Assembly: GCA_005798285.1 (NCBI GenBank)
Contig: SYKE01000146.1
Span: 1-50,966, forward strand
Source: Actinomycetota bacterium
GTDB taxonomy: Bacteria; Armatimonadota; SYMT01
Length of the DNA: 50,966 nucleotides
Reading direction: 5' to 3'
The translations under genes and the position numbers were made by a program. This document shows, piece by piece, positions 16,528-24,821 of the stretch (position 1 is its first letter; each line of letters starts with the position of its first letter). The notes below the pieces were generated by a model. The model was given only the letters and a program-made list of their open reading frames with translations. It ran no database searches and was not told the DNA's origin.

Positions 16528-17658
16528 GTGACCACTCGATACCCCCTCCTCCGCAGCATCCTCTCCGGACTTCTCATACTGGCGCTCGCCTCGCCCTCCT
16601 GGGCCGACGACTTTGGCGACCCGGAACCCGATCCCGAACCCATCCCCCCACCCACCGGCGGCACCGACGACAAGACCTATGTCGGCGGCGGCTCGGGATC
16701 TGGTTTCCGGGCCGTCCCCCAAGCCTTCGAGATCTTGAACAGTAGTCCCTTGAAGAACTTTGACGGGTATTACAGCGCGGAGCAGTGGGCTAAGGTGATC
16801 GATAGGCTCACGAATAAGAGCTCACGCAGCTCCCACGTTTGGATCTTCAGCCGCACTGAGTTCTTGAGCCGGCTGAAGCCGCTGCGCTCGGAGGAGTTGG
16901 GATACTCCTTTCTTCGGGAGGGGCTGACGCTAAGCGCGCAGGGCATTCACGGCGCATCCAGCGGATTCGGCGTGCGCGTGTCGCAGGACATCACCGAGGG
17001 CCGGCGCGAGTTTGCGGAGGCCGTGTTCCCACGGATGCACCACTCCGGAGACTCTTCCTGGAAGAACTGGCTCCCGTTGGGGAGAATTCTGGAACGACAG
17101 TGCTTCGAATCCGGGGGTGATGTCGACAAGTTCCTGGCGACCCGGCTCTCCAACATCCTGTTTCGGACCCGAGGGTCGCTGATTGGATCGTATCGACGTG
17201 TCGGAGCTGCCGACTCGGCCTTCCTGGGGGTAGGCCTCAGCCGATTGCTCCCCCTGGGCAGCACCTTCAACTACTCTCCGCGGCCCGGCATTCTGTTTGG
17301 CGCTACCGCGGGCCAAGGGTTGTTCAGTTTCAGTTCGAGCGATCGCGTCAGAACACGGACGAACTTTTCGGTGGCATTTCAAGATGTGGTTCCGGATGTT
17401 CGTCTTGCAGACGGCGAGACAGGATTCACGGTGCATCGCTGGCGGTGGCGGTTGGGTGTGGAGGGCGAACCATGGCTCTCCGACTCGGTTGGCGCCGCGT
17501 TTGGCGGATTCCTCGCCGTGAGATTCCTCCCGAGAAGCATCAACAACAACAACCTTTCCGCCACCGCCATCCGAGACATCACGGAACTCCGAGTTTCGGC
17601 CGGGCATCGACACGAACTGGGGCGCTACCTGTTCTTGAGCGTTTCGCGCTCGTTCTGA
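16528..17658 (+). CDS. Putative outer-membrane beta-barrel protein, paralogue 2
   Basis: The 376-residue protein is a diverged tandem duplicate of the preceding gene. It has a signal peptide (ILSGLLILALASPSWA), the same mature N-terminal signature (PEPDPEPIPPP, GGTDDKTYVGGG), a conserved RDITELRVSAGHRH block near the end (compare GDITEFRVSGGHR in paralogue 1), and a terminal Phe in FLSVSRSF, a good barrel beta-signal. The middle is much more diverged than the ends. GTG 16528 with GGAG at 16518-16521 is preferred over ATG 16507 or 16516. No enzyme motif is visible. A pore, adhesin or membrane-organising role cannot be separated from sequence alone. Confidence 0.65.
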   Translation: MTTRYPLLRSILSGLLILALASPSWADDFGDPEPDPEPIPPPTGGTDDKTYVGGGSGSGFRAVPQAFEILNSSPLKNFDGYYSAEQWAKVIDRLTNKSSRSSHVWIFSRTEFLSRLKPLRSEELGYSFLREGLTLSAQGIHGASSGFGVRVSQDITEGRREFAEAVFPRMHHSGDSSWKNWLPLGRILERQCFESGGDVDKFLATRLSNILFRTRGSLIGSYRRVGAADSAFLGVGLSRLLPLGSTFNYSPRPGILFGATAGQGLFSFSSSDRVRTRTNFSVAFQDVVPDVRLADGETGFTVHRWRWRLGVEGEPWLSDSVGAAFGGFLAVRFLPRSINNNNLSATAIRDITELRVSAGHRHELGRYLFLSVSRSF

Positions 17659-17742
17659 GCGTTGCCGTGCAAGACTCCACCGAGGAAGATTGTCATGGGG
17701 TGAACAACTCTCAAGCGATCGCTGTCACTCGGAGACATACCT

Positions 17743-19125
17743 TTGATCGAGATCGGTGGGCGGCCGTTTCGGAACTGTCAGCGGGTCGGCCGGCGCGCGC
17801 TGCTTCAGGCAGGCGGGCTGGCCGGACTCGGCTTGACGCTGCCCGACCTGCTGCAGGCTCAAGCGGCATCTGCGGCGCTACCGGCGTCGGCGAAGTCGGT
17901 CGTGCTGATCTGGCTCTTCGGCGGACCCAGTCACATCGACTTGTGGGACCCCAAACCCGACGCTCCCCTCGAAATTCGGGGAGCCTTTCGACCGATCCGG
18001 ACCGCATCCCCCGACATCCAGCTCACCGAACTGCTGCCCCGTCTGGCGCGTCGAGCCCGTGACTTCTCCCTCATCCGCTCGTTCCACCACGAAAACTCGG
18101 ATCACAATGTGGGGGGCACCATCGCACTGACCGGAGTGCCGGCCGGAGGTAAGCTCGGCGGCGGCGCGCCGCTTCCGGGCACGCGCCGGCCGACTCTGGG
18201 CTCCCTCGTTGCACGGCTTCGAGGGTTTCATCCCGGGCAGCCGCCTCCATACACCTGCCTCGGAAAGCCGGCTCGAGTTTCGGGCGGCGCCAGCGGGCAG
18301 GACGCCGCGGGCCTGGGCGCTCTCTATGAAGCGTTCCGCCTGGAGTACTCGCTGGAGGGCGGCGTTGCGCTGCCGCCGGAGTTCACGCCATCCGACGGCA
18401 TCTCGGCAAGCCGGCTGCGGGAACGCGAGCGACTTCTGACCGCCGTGGATCGGTTGGAAGAGCGCATTCAGCACTCCAGCGAGCTTCTGAAGGCGACCCA
18501 ATATCACTCCCAGGCGTTTGCGATGCTGACACGCGCCGAGGCCCGGCGCGCGTTCCACCTCGACAGCGAGTCGGAGGCCGTCCGAGATCGCTACGGCCGA
18601 ACGCGGTTCGGGCAGTCCTGTCTCCTCGCCCGGCGTATGGTCGAGGCGGGCATCCCATTCGTTCAGGTCAACTGGTCCGATCACGGCGAGGATCAGCAAA
18701 CTTCCGGTGGCGACGGCGGTTGGGATCACCACTACCGCCTGTTCGAGTTCATCCAGGATGGTGGCTTCGCCTGGAACCTGGATCAGGGACTCTCCACCTT
18801 CCTCGACGATCTCCGCGAACGCGGTCTCCTGGACAGCACGCTCGTTATCGTGATGGGTGAGTTTGGACGAACCCCGAAGATCAACAGTGTCGGCGGACGC
18901 GACCACTGGGCCGATGTCTACACCGTGCTGTTTGCCGGCGGAGGCGTGGTGGGCGGCCGGGCGCTCGGTTCCAGCGACGAACAGGGCGGCTATCCCGCGG
19001 CCATGCCCGTGCATCCGCTGAACCTGCACGCCACGGTACTCCATGCCCTCGGACTGGACCGCACCGCGCTCACACCGCTCGGCGTTGGGATCGACGCAGA
19101 TCCGATTCTGGAACTGTTCGCATGA
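17743..19125 (+). CDS. DUF1501 family exported protein (alkaline-phosphatase-like fold)
   Basis: This 460-residue DUF1501 protein has a Tat-like leader (VGRRALLQAGGLAGLGL) and the family landmarks: VLIWLFGGPSHIDLWDPKP at the N-terminus, an active-site-like HHENSDHN stretch, NWSDHG, GWDHH, and VMGEFGRTPK with GRDHW near the end. DUF1501 proteins are related to sulfatases/phosphatases and are abundant in Planctomycetota-like genomes, but no reaction is established. TTG 17743 is chosen because GGAG (17731-17734) lies eight bases before it. The stop overlaps the next ATG (ATGA at 19122), so it is coupled to a propeller protein and not to the usual PSCyt1 partner. Confidence 0.88.
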   Translation: MIEIGGRPFRNCQRVGRRALLQAGGLAGLGLTLPDLLQAQAASAALPASAKSVVLIWLFGGPSHIDLWDPKPDAPLEIRGAFRPIRTASPDIQLTELLPRLARRARDFSLIRSFHHENSDHNVGGTIALTGVPAGGKLGGGAPLPGTRRPTLGSLVARLRGFHPGQPPPYTCLGKPARVSGGASGQDAAGLGALYEAFRLEYSLEGGVALPPEFTPSDGISASRLRERERLLTAVDRLEERIQHSSELLKATQYHSQAFAMLTRAEARRAFHLDSESEAVRDRYGRTRFGQSCLLARRMVEAGIPFVQVNWSDHGEDQQTSGGDGGWDHHYRLFEFIQDGGFAWNLDQGLSTFLDDLRERGLLDSTLVIVMGEFGRTPKINSVGGRDHWADVYTVLFAGGGVVGGRALGSSDEQGGYPAAMPVHPLNLHATVLHALGLDRTALTPLGVGIDADPILELFA

Positions 19126-19949
19126 TTGCGCTTCCCATCCCTCGAAAGCTCACCCAGACGCGGCATCAGAAGCAAACCCCGGTCTCCTGCCCGGGGGGAG
19201 AAGTCATCTACGCCGAGATCAAAGGCGCCCACATCCGGCTCCGCGTGATTGCTGCCGACGGCAGCGGCGATCGGCTTCTGCTGCCCGAACGCGACGACTG
19301 GATCCAACAGCATCCCGCGTGGAGTCCCGACGGCCGTCGTCTCGCGTTTACCGGCAACGAAGGCTTTCGGAATGGACAGATCAGCGTCTACATCTGCGAG
19401 GTCGACGGACTCCGCTGCACCGGCGTCCGACCTCTGATTACGCCGGGACAGAACTGTTGGCCCGCGTGGTCGCCCGATGGGAAGCGTCTGGCCTACATTG
19501 GAGTGAGTCACCAACTGATGCTCGCGGACGCGGACGGCGGAAACCGGCGCAGGCCCACGAGTCTGGCCGGTATTCAGTTCCACCCGAATTGGACCCCCGA
19601 CGGTGAGTGGATCGTCTTCGCCTCCAGTCACGCCGGCTACTTCCAGGTCTACAAGATTCGTCCCGACGGCCGCGAGCTCACCCGGCTTTCCCGAGGGGAT
19701 GGCTACGAAAGTCGTCCCGCAGTGTCTCCGGATGGCCGCTGGGTCGCCTACTCCACTCGCGGACTCGACGGCTCGGGCGTCGTGGCGGCGCCCATCGGCG
19801 GAGGCGAGCCGATCCGGATCACGGCTACCGACGCGCTCGACGACTATCCGTCGTGGTCCCGCGACGGCTCCCGACTTCACTTCGTGTCCACCCGAGACGG
19901 CGGCTTCGAACTGTATGCCGTGGATCCGAGGGAGCTGCTCCAGCGTTGA
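19122..19949 (+). CDS. TolB/PD40-type beta-propeller protein
   Basis: The 275-residue protein is made of repeats ending in the PD40 motif: HPAWSPDGRRLAFTG, WPAWSPDGKRLAYIG, HPNWTPDGEWIVFAS, RPAVSPDGRWVAYST and YPSWSRDGSRLHFVS, giving about five or six blades. There is no clear signal peptide. Such propellers bind peptides, sugars or partner proteins; TolB is the best known. The start overlaps the DUF1501 stop as ATGA, so the two products are probably made in equal amounts and may interact. A hairpin ends the unit. Confidence 0.85.
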   Translation: MIALPIPRKLTQTRHQKQTPVSCPGGEVIYAEIKGAHIRLRVIAADGSGDRLLLPERDDWIQQHPAWSPDGRRLAFTGNEGFRNGQISVYICEVDGLRCTGVRPLITPGQNCWPAWSPDGKRLAYIGVSHQLMLADADGGNRRRPTSLAGIQFHPNWTPDGEWIVFASSHAGYFQVYKIRPDGRELTRLSRGDGYESRPAVSPDGRWVAYSTRGLDGSGVVAAPIGGGEPIRITATDALDDYPSWSRDGSRLHFVSTRDGGFELYAVDPRELLQR

Positions 19950-19969
19950 TGGGTCGGAGGGTCGAGGTA

Positions 19970-20000
19970 CTGACCGACGTTGCCTGGCATCGTCGGTCAG
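19970..20000. terminator. Hairpin between convergent genes
   Basis: CTGACCGACG (19970-19979) pairs perfectly with 19991-20000 around an 11-base loop. It lies between the propeller gene and the convergent esterase, where a bidirectional terminator is expected. No T-tract is present. Confidence 0.5.
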
Positions 20001-20042
20001 GAAGCGACCTGGCCTGTGCCCTGGAGGCGACAGTCGTGGGAC

Positions 20043-21266
20043 CTATCGCACATCCCGCCAGAGCCATCTGAGGGAGTCCGGGAAGATGGCCGCGCCGTGC
20101 GCCTTGCTGTGGAACCCTTCTCCCATCACGAAGTGATAGTCGTAGCCTCGGTACGAGAGCGTCGCGGCGAGGGTCTGGTTGGCAAGTGGCCAGTTGCCGT
20201 TTTCGTTATCGAGGTCGTTGCTGCCGTCTTGCAGGAACACCCGGAGCGGCTTCTTCTCCGCCTTGCGGAGGAGCGCGGCGTAGTTGTGACCACCCTCCTT
20301 CAGGCTCTTTCCGGCCGCGATGTTCACAAAGCTGCCCACCTGGCTGAGCACCTTGCGAAACTGATCCGGCATTTCCCATGCCGCCGTGAAGGCGCAGATG
20401 CCCCCCGACGAGATACCGCAGACGGCGCGCCGCTCGGGATCATCTGAGAAGCGGGCCACTTTGCGCGTCTCCGGGAGCACTTCGTCGCGAAGGAAGCGGG
20501 CGTACTGGTCGCTGAGGGTGTCGTACTCGAAGCTCCGGTTGCTGCGACCGTCGCGGTAGACCCCCGGGTTGATGAAAACGCCGATCGTTACAGGCATGTC
20601 GCCCTTGTGGATCAGGTTGTCGAAGACGGTCGCCGTCTGGGACGCGTCGTTGAGGTAACCCTGCCCGTCCTGAAACACCATCAGGCAGGCGGGCTGATCT
20701 TCTCGATACTGCGCCGGAACGTAGATCCACCAGTCGCGGCTGGTTCCGGGAAAGATCTTGCTCTCCAGCTTCGGCATCTGGCGGACCGTCCCTTTCGGCG
20801 TTCCCGCCCGCGGAAGACTGTCCGGATGCGGTGGGAAGTACTCGACCCTCACCGCGCCGCTATTCAGGGACTTGCCGCCGGCCTCGTAGCGCCACCGAAC
20901 GACACGGAAGTTCGGCACGACTCCGACGGTCACCCACATGTTGCTGTCGCCGAGACGGGTCAGATTCCAACCGCGCAGATTGGTGTCGTCTCTCACCTGC
21001 GGATTGGTTTGTGCAGTCTCGATCGCGAACAGAACCTTTGTCTTATCCAGCTTCGGCGTGAGACCGTTCACCAGATTGGCGGCCCCCAGTTGCTCCCGGA
21101 GCCGGTCCGCCAACACCTGCGCTTCTTCCGCCTCCAGCTTCCTGGAGATCGCCTGCTCGATATCCGCCAGTGTCATCGTGTTCTGCTGTGCTCCCGCTCG
21201 GGAAACGCCGGCGAGGGCAAACGCGCCGAGAATCGCGGCGCACGCCCAGATCTTGCCCGGATGCAT
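20043..21266 (-). CDS. Secreted esterase of the enterochelin-esterase/Fes family
   Basis: A 407-residue alpha/beta hydrolase with an N-terminal signal peptide (ACAAILGAFALAGVSRAGAQ). After an accessory domain of about 160 residues, which may be an Ig-like or carbohydrate-binding fold, the catalytic domain begins at RDWWIYVPAQY. The nucleophile elbow is GISSG with S286. The acid is probably D347 or D351 in LQDGSNDLD, and the histidine is H386 or H390 in GFHSKAHG. Relatives hydrolyse esters of siderophores, feruloyl-xylan or acyl groups on polysaccharides; the substrate here is unknown. It is periplasmic or extracellular. Confidence 0.85.
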   Translation of the reverse strand: MHPGKIWACAAILGAFALAGVSRAGAQQNTMTLADIEQAISRKLEAEEAQVLADRLREQLGAANLVNGLTPKLDKTKVLFAIETAQTNPQVRDDTNLRGWNLTRLGDSNMWVTVGVVPNFRVVRWRYEAGGKSLNSGAVRVEYFPPHPDSLPRAGTPKGTVRQMPKLESKIFPGTSRDWWIYVPAQYREDQPACLMVFQDGQGYLNDASQTATVFDNLIHKGDMPVTIGVFINPGVYRDGRSNRSFEYDTLSDQYARFLRDEVLPETRKVARFSDDPERRAVCGISSGGICAFTAAWEMPDQFRKVLSQVGSFVNIAAGKSLKEGGHNYAALLRKAEKKPLRVFLQDGSNDLDNENGNWPLANQTLAATLSYRGYDYHFVMGEGFHSKAHGAAIFPDSLRWLWRDVR

Positions 21267-21549
21267 GGTGTTTCTTTACCTCGCCACCACTCGCAGCGTT
21301 GGGAGCGGTCTGGTCCGACGCCCCTGCTTCGGCGGCGTCGGTAACCACTTTCCCTCCGACGTCGCAAGATCCCCTGCGCCATCCGTCGCTTCCCCCATGG
21401 AAAAGAGAACGATGCGCATCCAGGCGCCCGGGTAATCCAAATCTGGGGCTCTGCGGAGGTTTCGCGGGCTGCCGATCCGAACGGGGCTGAGGGCAGCCCG
21501 ATTCATCTCCACCCGCCCCACCCACCCGAACATCCTGGAAGCGTCTCCG

Positions 21550-22509
21550 ATGAAAGTCCTCTCCACCCATCCCCTGCCGGATGATCTCTGTCTTGCGATC
21601 CCCGCGCTCCGGGTCGTGGTCGCCCGTGACGAACCGTCGCAGCTCGCGGAGATCGGCGACGCCGAGGTGCTGATCGGCGGCTTCGGCGGGGACGACGGCG
21701 GCCGCTTCTCCCGGCTGATGGCTGCCGCCCGGAAACTCGTGTGGATCCACACCTCCAGCGCCGGTGTCGACGCGCTGCTCGGCGATCCGCTCCGACAATC
21801 GGGCGCCACACTCACCTGCGCCAAGGGGCCTGTTGTCGGAAGCCTGCTCGCGGAGCACGCCTTCGCGCTGCTGCTCGGCCTCACGCGAGGCGTCTGCTGG
21901 TCCGCCCGGCAAAACCGGTGGGATCGTCCCGGCTACGGCGGCCGCACCGCCTTCGAGCTCGCGGGCAAGACGGTGGGGCTCGTAGGTTACGGGGGCACGG
22001 GCCGGGCGCTGGCCGAACGGGCCGCTGCTTTTGGGATGTCGGTGCGCGCCGTCAACCGATCGGGACTGGGACAGCCGGTCCCCCCGACGCTCTCGCTGTG
22101 GGGGCTGGATCGGCTGGATGATCTTCTGGCCGCGTCGGACATCGTGATCTCGTCGATCCCCGGCACTGCAGCATCCAAACGCCTCTTCGATGCGGACCGC
22201 TTCGCCGCCATGCGTCGCGGCGCTTACTTCATCAATGTGGGGCGCGGAGAGACCGTTGTGACGGAGGGCCTCGTCGGCGCGCTCGAGTCGGGCCATCTCG
22301 GTGGCGCCGGACTCGATGTGCTCGATCCCGAGCCCTTCCCTTCGGAGAGCCCGCTCTGGAGAATGGACAACGTGGTGATCTCGCCCCACATCGCGGGAAA
22401 CTCTCCTGAACGAGGCGCCCGGAACCTCGATCTCATTCGCGTAAACCTGCTGCGCCTCTCGCGCGGCGAAGCGCTGGTGAACCAGGTAGATCTCGACGCA
22501 GGCTATTAA
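21550..22509 (+). CDS. D-2-hydroxyacid dehydrogenase (NAD-binding)
   Basis: This 319-residue cytoplasmic enzyme has the D-isomer-specific 2-hydroxyacid dehydrogenase layout. The NAD loop is GYGGTG (146-151). The catalytic arginine is R232 in NVGRGE, the glutamate E261 in DPEPFP, and the histidine H280 in SPHIAG. It reduces a 2-oxoacid or oxidises the D-hydroxyacid; relatives include glyoxylate/hydroxypyruvate reductase. The lactonase-type gene follows 11 bases later, so a small sugar-acid catabolic unit is likely. Confidence 0.88.
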   Translation: MKVLSTHPLPDDLCLAIPALRVVVARDEPSQLAEIGDAEVLIGGFGGDDGGRFSRLMAAARKLVWIHTSSAGVDALLGDPLRQSGATLTCAKGPVVGSLLAEHAFALLLGLTRGVCWSARQNRWDRPGYGGRTAFELAGKTVGLVGYGGTGRALAERAAAFGMSVRAVNRSGLGQPVPPTLSLWGLDRLDDLLAASDIVISSIPGTAASKRLFDADRFAAMRRGAYFINVGRGETVVTEGLVGALESGHLGGAGLDVLDPEPFPSESPLWRMDNVVISPHIAGNSPERGARNLDLIRVNLLRLSRGEALVNQVDLDAGY

Positions 22510-22520
22510 CGGAGCTTGGT

Positions 22521-23432
22521 ATGGCAGCAGCACTCGAATACGGAAAGCGACACGCTTCCCTCGAAACCGTTCTGGATACGGCATCCGGCCTGGAGCGAGT
22601 ATGCACGGGCTTTGTCTTCACCGAAGGCCCGCTCTGGGATCCGGTGGACCAGTCCCTTCTGTTCAGCGACATTCCCGCCAATCGCATCTGGCGCTGGAAG
22701 GAGGGCGGGCCCGCACGAATCTTTCGGGAGCCGAGTGGAAAGTCGAACGGTCTCACGTGGGATCTCGACGGCAACCTCACGGCCTGTGAGCATCTCAATA
22801 GACGGGTCTCTCGAACGCGCCCGGACGGAGTCGTGGAGACACTGGTCTCCACCCACGACGGGAGTCGCCTCAACTCTCCCAACGACCTGATCTATCGGTC
22901 CGACGGCTTGCTGCTCTTCACCGATCCCCCCTACGGGATCCAACTTCCCGACTTTGGAGCGCTGGCGGACTCGGAGCAGCCGGTGAACGGGCTTTATGCC
23001 GTCCGCCCCGGAGCGGACGAAACCGAACTGATCTGTGGAGACTTCGACCGCCCCAACGGCCTCGCCCTGAGCCCCGATGAGCAGGTGTTATATGTCGCCG
23101 ATACGCCTCGCTACCACGTGAGGCGCTTCAACATGCAGCCGGACGGCACGCTCACTGGGGGCGAGGTCTTCCTTCAACTCTCGGAGGAGCAGGGCGTGGG
23201 TCGTCCGGACGGAATGAAGACCGACGTCGCGGGACACCTCTACACCACGGGTCCGGGAGGGCTCTGGATCGTCGCTCCCGACGGAACGGTGCTGGCTCAG
23301 ATCCTCTTTCCTGAGCGCACTGCCAATTGCGGCTGGGGCGACGATGGGCACAGCCTGTTCGTCACCGCCAGCAATTCGGTCTACCGGCTGCGAACCCGAG
23401 CCCGGGGGTGCGAGCTACCGCGCCGCGCCTGA
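22521..23432 (+). CDS. SMP-30/gluconolactonase-like protein
   Basis: The 303 residues form a six-bladed propeller of the SMP-30/Gluconolactonase/LRE family. Metal-site landmarks are TEGPLWDP (Glu ligand), NGLTWDLDGNL, LNSPNDLIY (Asn ligand) and DRPNGLALSPDE (Asn/Asp region). Members open sugar lactones with a divalent metal. ATG 22521 has GGAG at 22510-22513. It sits directly after the 2-hydroxyacid dehydrogenase, consistent with lactone opening in the same route. No signal peptide is visible. Confidence 0.87.
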   Translation: MAAALEYGKRHASLETVLDTASGLERVCTGFVFTEGPLWDPVDQSLLFSDIPANRIWRWKEGGPARIFREPSGKSNGLTWDLDGNLTACEHLNRRVSRTRPDGVVETLVSTHDGSRLNSPNDLIYRSDGLLLFTDPPYGIQLPDFGALADSEQPVNGLYAVRPGADETELICGDFDRPNGLALSPDEQVLYVADTPRYHVRRFNMQPDGTLTGGEVFLQLSEEQGVGRPDGMKTDVAGHLYTTGPGGLWIVAPDGTVLAQILFPERTANCGWGDDGHSLFVTASNSVYRLRTRARGCELPRRA

Positions 23433-23447
23433 CAAACGCCGCCGGGT

Positions 23448-23655
23448 CGACGGGCTGCTCCGAACAGCGCAGGTGAGGGCCGGCATGCTGCCAGCCCTCA
23501 CCGTTCAGAGCGTGTAGGAACGCCACGAGAGCCTTCTTGTCGGCACGACTCCGGTGGAGCTTGTACGGCCGAAGGTCGAAGTACGAGTTCTTCACCGAAC
23601 CCGGGTGCGGGTGGGGCGGAGTTTCACGGGTCGCAGGTTCATCCCGTCTGTTCTT
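23448..23655 (-). pseudogene. Remnant of a di-haem cytochrome c peroxidase C-terminus
   Basis: Read on the minus strand, this stretch gives KNSYFDLRPYKL and then KKALVAFLHALNGEGWQ, with a proline/histidine run before them. That is the usual end of MauG/CcpA-type cytochrome c peroxidases (LxPLxLTxxExxDLVAFLxALxGEGW). Only about 60 codons remain; haem motifs and the start are missing. The frame runs on without a family-like end into the lactonase gene. It looks like a decayed gene fragment just downstream of the transglutaminase-like gene. Confidence 0.5.
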
Positions 23656-23660
23656 CCAGG

Positions 23661-24821
23661 TCAGCGTGGTTCCTCGGAGAAGATCTCCGCCGCCCGGATC
23701 AAGGGCCGAACCGACTCATCCCGATAGACCGAGGCGCGGGAGACCAGTTGGCGGTAGCGGACACGCGACTCGGCCTCGGAACCGAAGAGTTGTTCCCATC
23801 GGGCTTCCACGAACTCGCGAGCAATGCGCCGCCGCACCGGAGTCGGACAGTCGGCAACCGGCTTGACGTCTGGAGCCGCGCCCGCAATTCCAGGTTCCGC
23901 CGCCGTACGCAATCGCGTCGGATGGGTCATTCGGTTCATCCAGAACTGCGCCAGGGTGGGAGGGTAAGTCGCCAACACCCAGCCGCTGCCTGTGGCTTCA
24001 TACAGGCGAACGACAATCGCATCGATCTCGGAGGACACTCGCGTTGTGCGAACGGTGCGCCGCGACCAGAGCACCTGGGGAGTTCCGTCCCCACCGAGCG
24101 TGAACACCGCTGGAGTGTCGGCCCAGGCATCAAAGTAGAGCCACTTCCCGTCGGCCGCCACCCGTCCAACGGTGTGCCCATCGCCGGACGGCAGGTTCAT
24201 ACAGTAGGTCTGTGCGCTGCTGAACTGCGGCGCCAGCAGGATGGCGCCGAGCCGGTTGAGTTGATCGCAGAATCCCACACCCGATATCAGCGTGGACCAC
24301 ATCCGCGCGGTGTGTGGCACGTCGAGCTGGTTCAGGCCGGCAAGCCGAAGCTGAACCAGCCGCTCCCCCATTTCTGGCGGGGAGATCGAGAGCGGACCGG
24401 CCCGGCGCCGAAGGTGTGCCAGCCCGTGATACTCCACAACGTTCACCCAGATGGTTTTCACGAGCCCATCCAGGCGAGCTGCGAAACCGGAACTCGCGGG
24501 TTCGACATCCAGCGTTCGTGCAGAGGTGGCCACCACGGCGGTTCGTAGAAGCCTAAGCGGCATGGGGACCCAAAAACCTGGAAGGAGCGGGGCCATCAGG
24601 CACAGTAGCGCCGCCGGACCTGCCTTTCTCCTCGGCAGCCGGCGAAGCAGATCCCCGGCCGGAATCAGCACCAGCGCCATCAAGAACCACCAAACCCACT
24701 CCGGAAATCCGGACCGATCGTAGGTGACCCAGCCCAAGACCCAGAGGATCCAGAACAGCCCGTGGAGGAGTTGGACCCGACCAGAGCGATCCCGGCTAGA
24801 CGGGGCCGCGGCGCTAATCAC
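23661..24821 (-). CDS. Membrane-anchored transglutaminase-like protein coupled to PBP1A
   Basis: The family is not one I can name, but the 386 residues show two or three N-terminal membrane segments (about 18-32, 44-58 and 68-92). A soluble domain follows with the order Cys-His-Asp of transglutaminase-like folds: C185 in GVGFCDQLN, H216 in GDGHTVGRV, and D231 in GKWLYFDAW. The spacing and the GHxxxxVxxDGKWxxFD context support this. The start is GTG at 24821, overlapping the PBP1A stop as GTGA, so the two are translationally coupled. A role in cell-wall peptide or protein processing is inferred from context. An inactive transglutaminase relative is possible. Confidence 0.68.
   Translation of the reverse strand: MISAAAPSSRDRSGRVQLLHGLFWILWVLGWVTYDRSGFPEWVWWFLMALVLIPAGDLLRRLPRRKAGPAALLCLMAPLLPGFWVPMPLRLLRTAVVATSARTLDVEPASSGFAARLDGLVKTIWVNVVEYHGLAHLRRRAGPLSISPPEMGERLVQLRLAGLNQLDVPHTARMWSTLISGVGFCDQLNRLGAILLAPQFSSAQTYCMNLPSGDGHTVGRVAADGKWLYFDAWADTPAVFTLGGDGTPQVLWSRRTVRTTRVSSEIDAIVVRLYEATGSGWVLATYPPTLAQFWMNRMTHPTRLRTAAEPGIAGAAPDVKPVADCPTPVRRRIAREFVEARWEQLFGSEAESRVRYRQLVSRASVYRDESVRPLIRAAEIFSEEPR

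Noticed and set aside
21267-21549. Possible small gene in the divergent space between esterase and dehydrogenase
   Set aside because: Short ATG-started frames exist on both strands, but none has a ribosome-binding site plus natural composition. I regard it as promoter DNA.
21043-22584. Long open frame on the minus strand (513 codons)
   Set aside because: It covers three real genes in other frames (esterase end, dehydrogenase, lactonase start) and has no motif.
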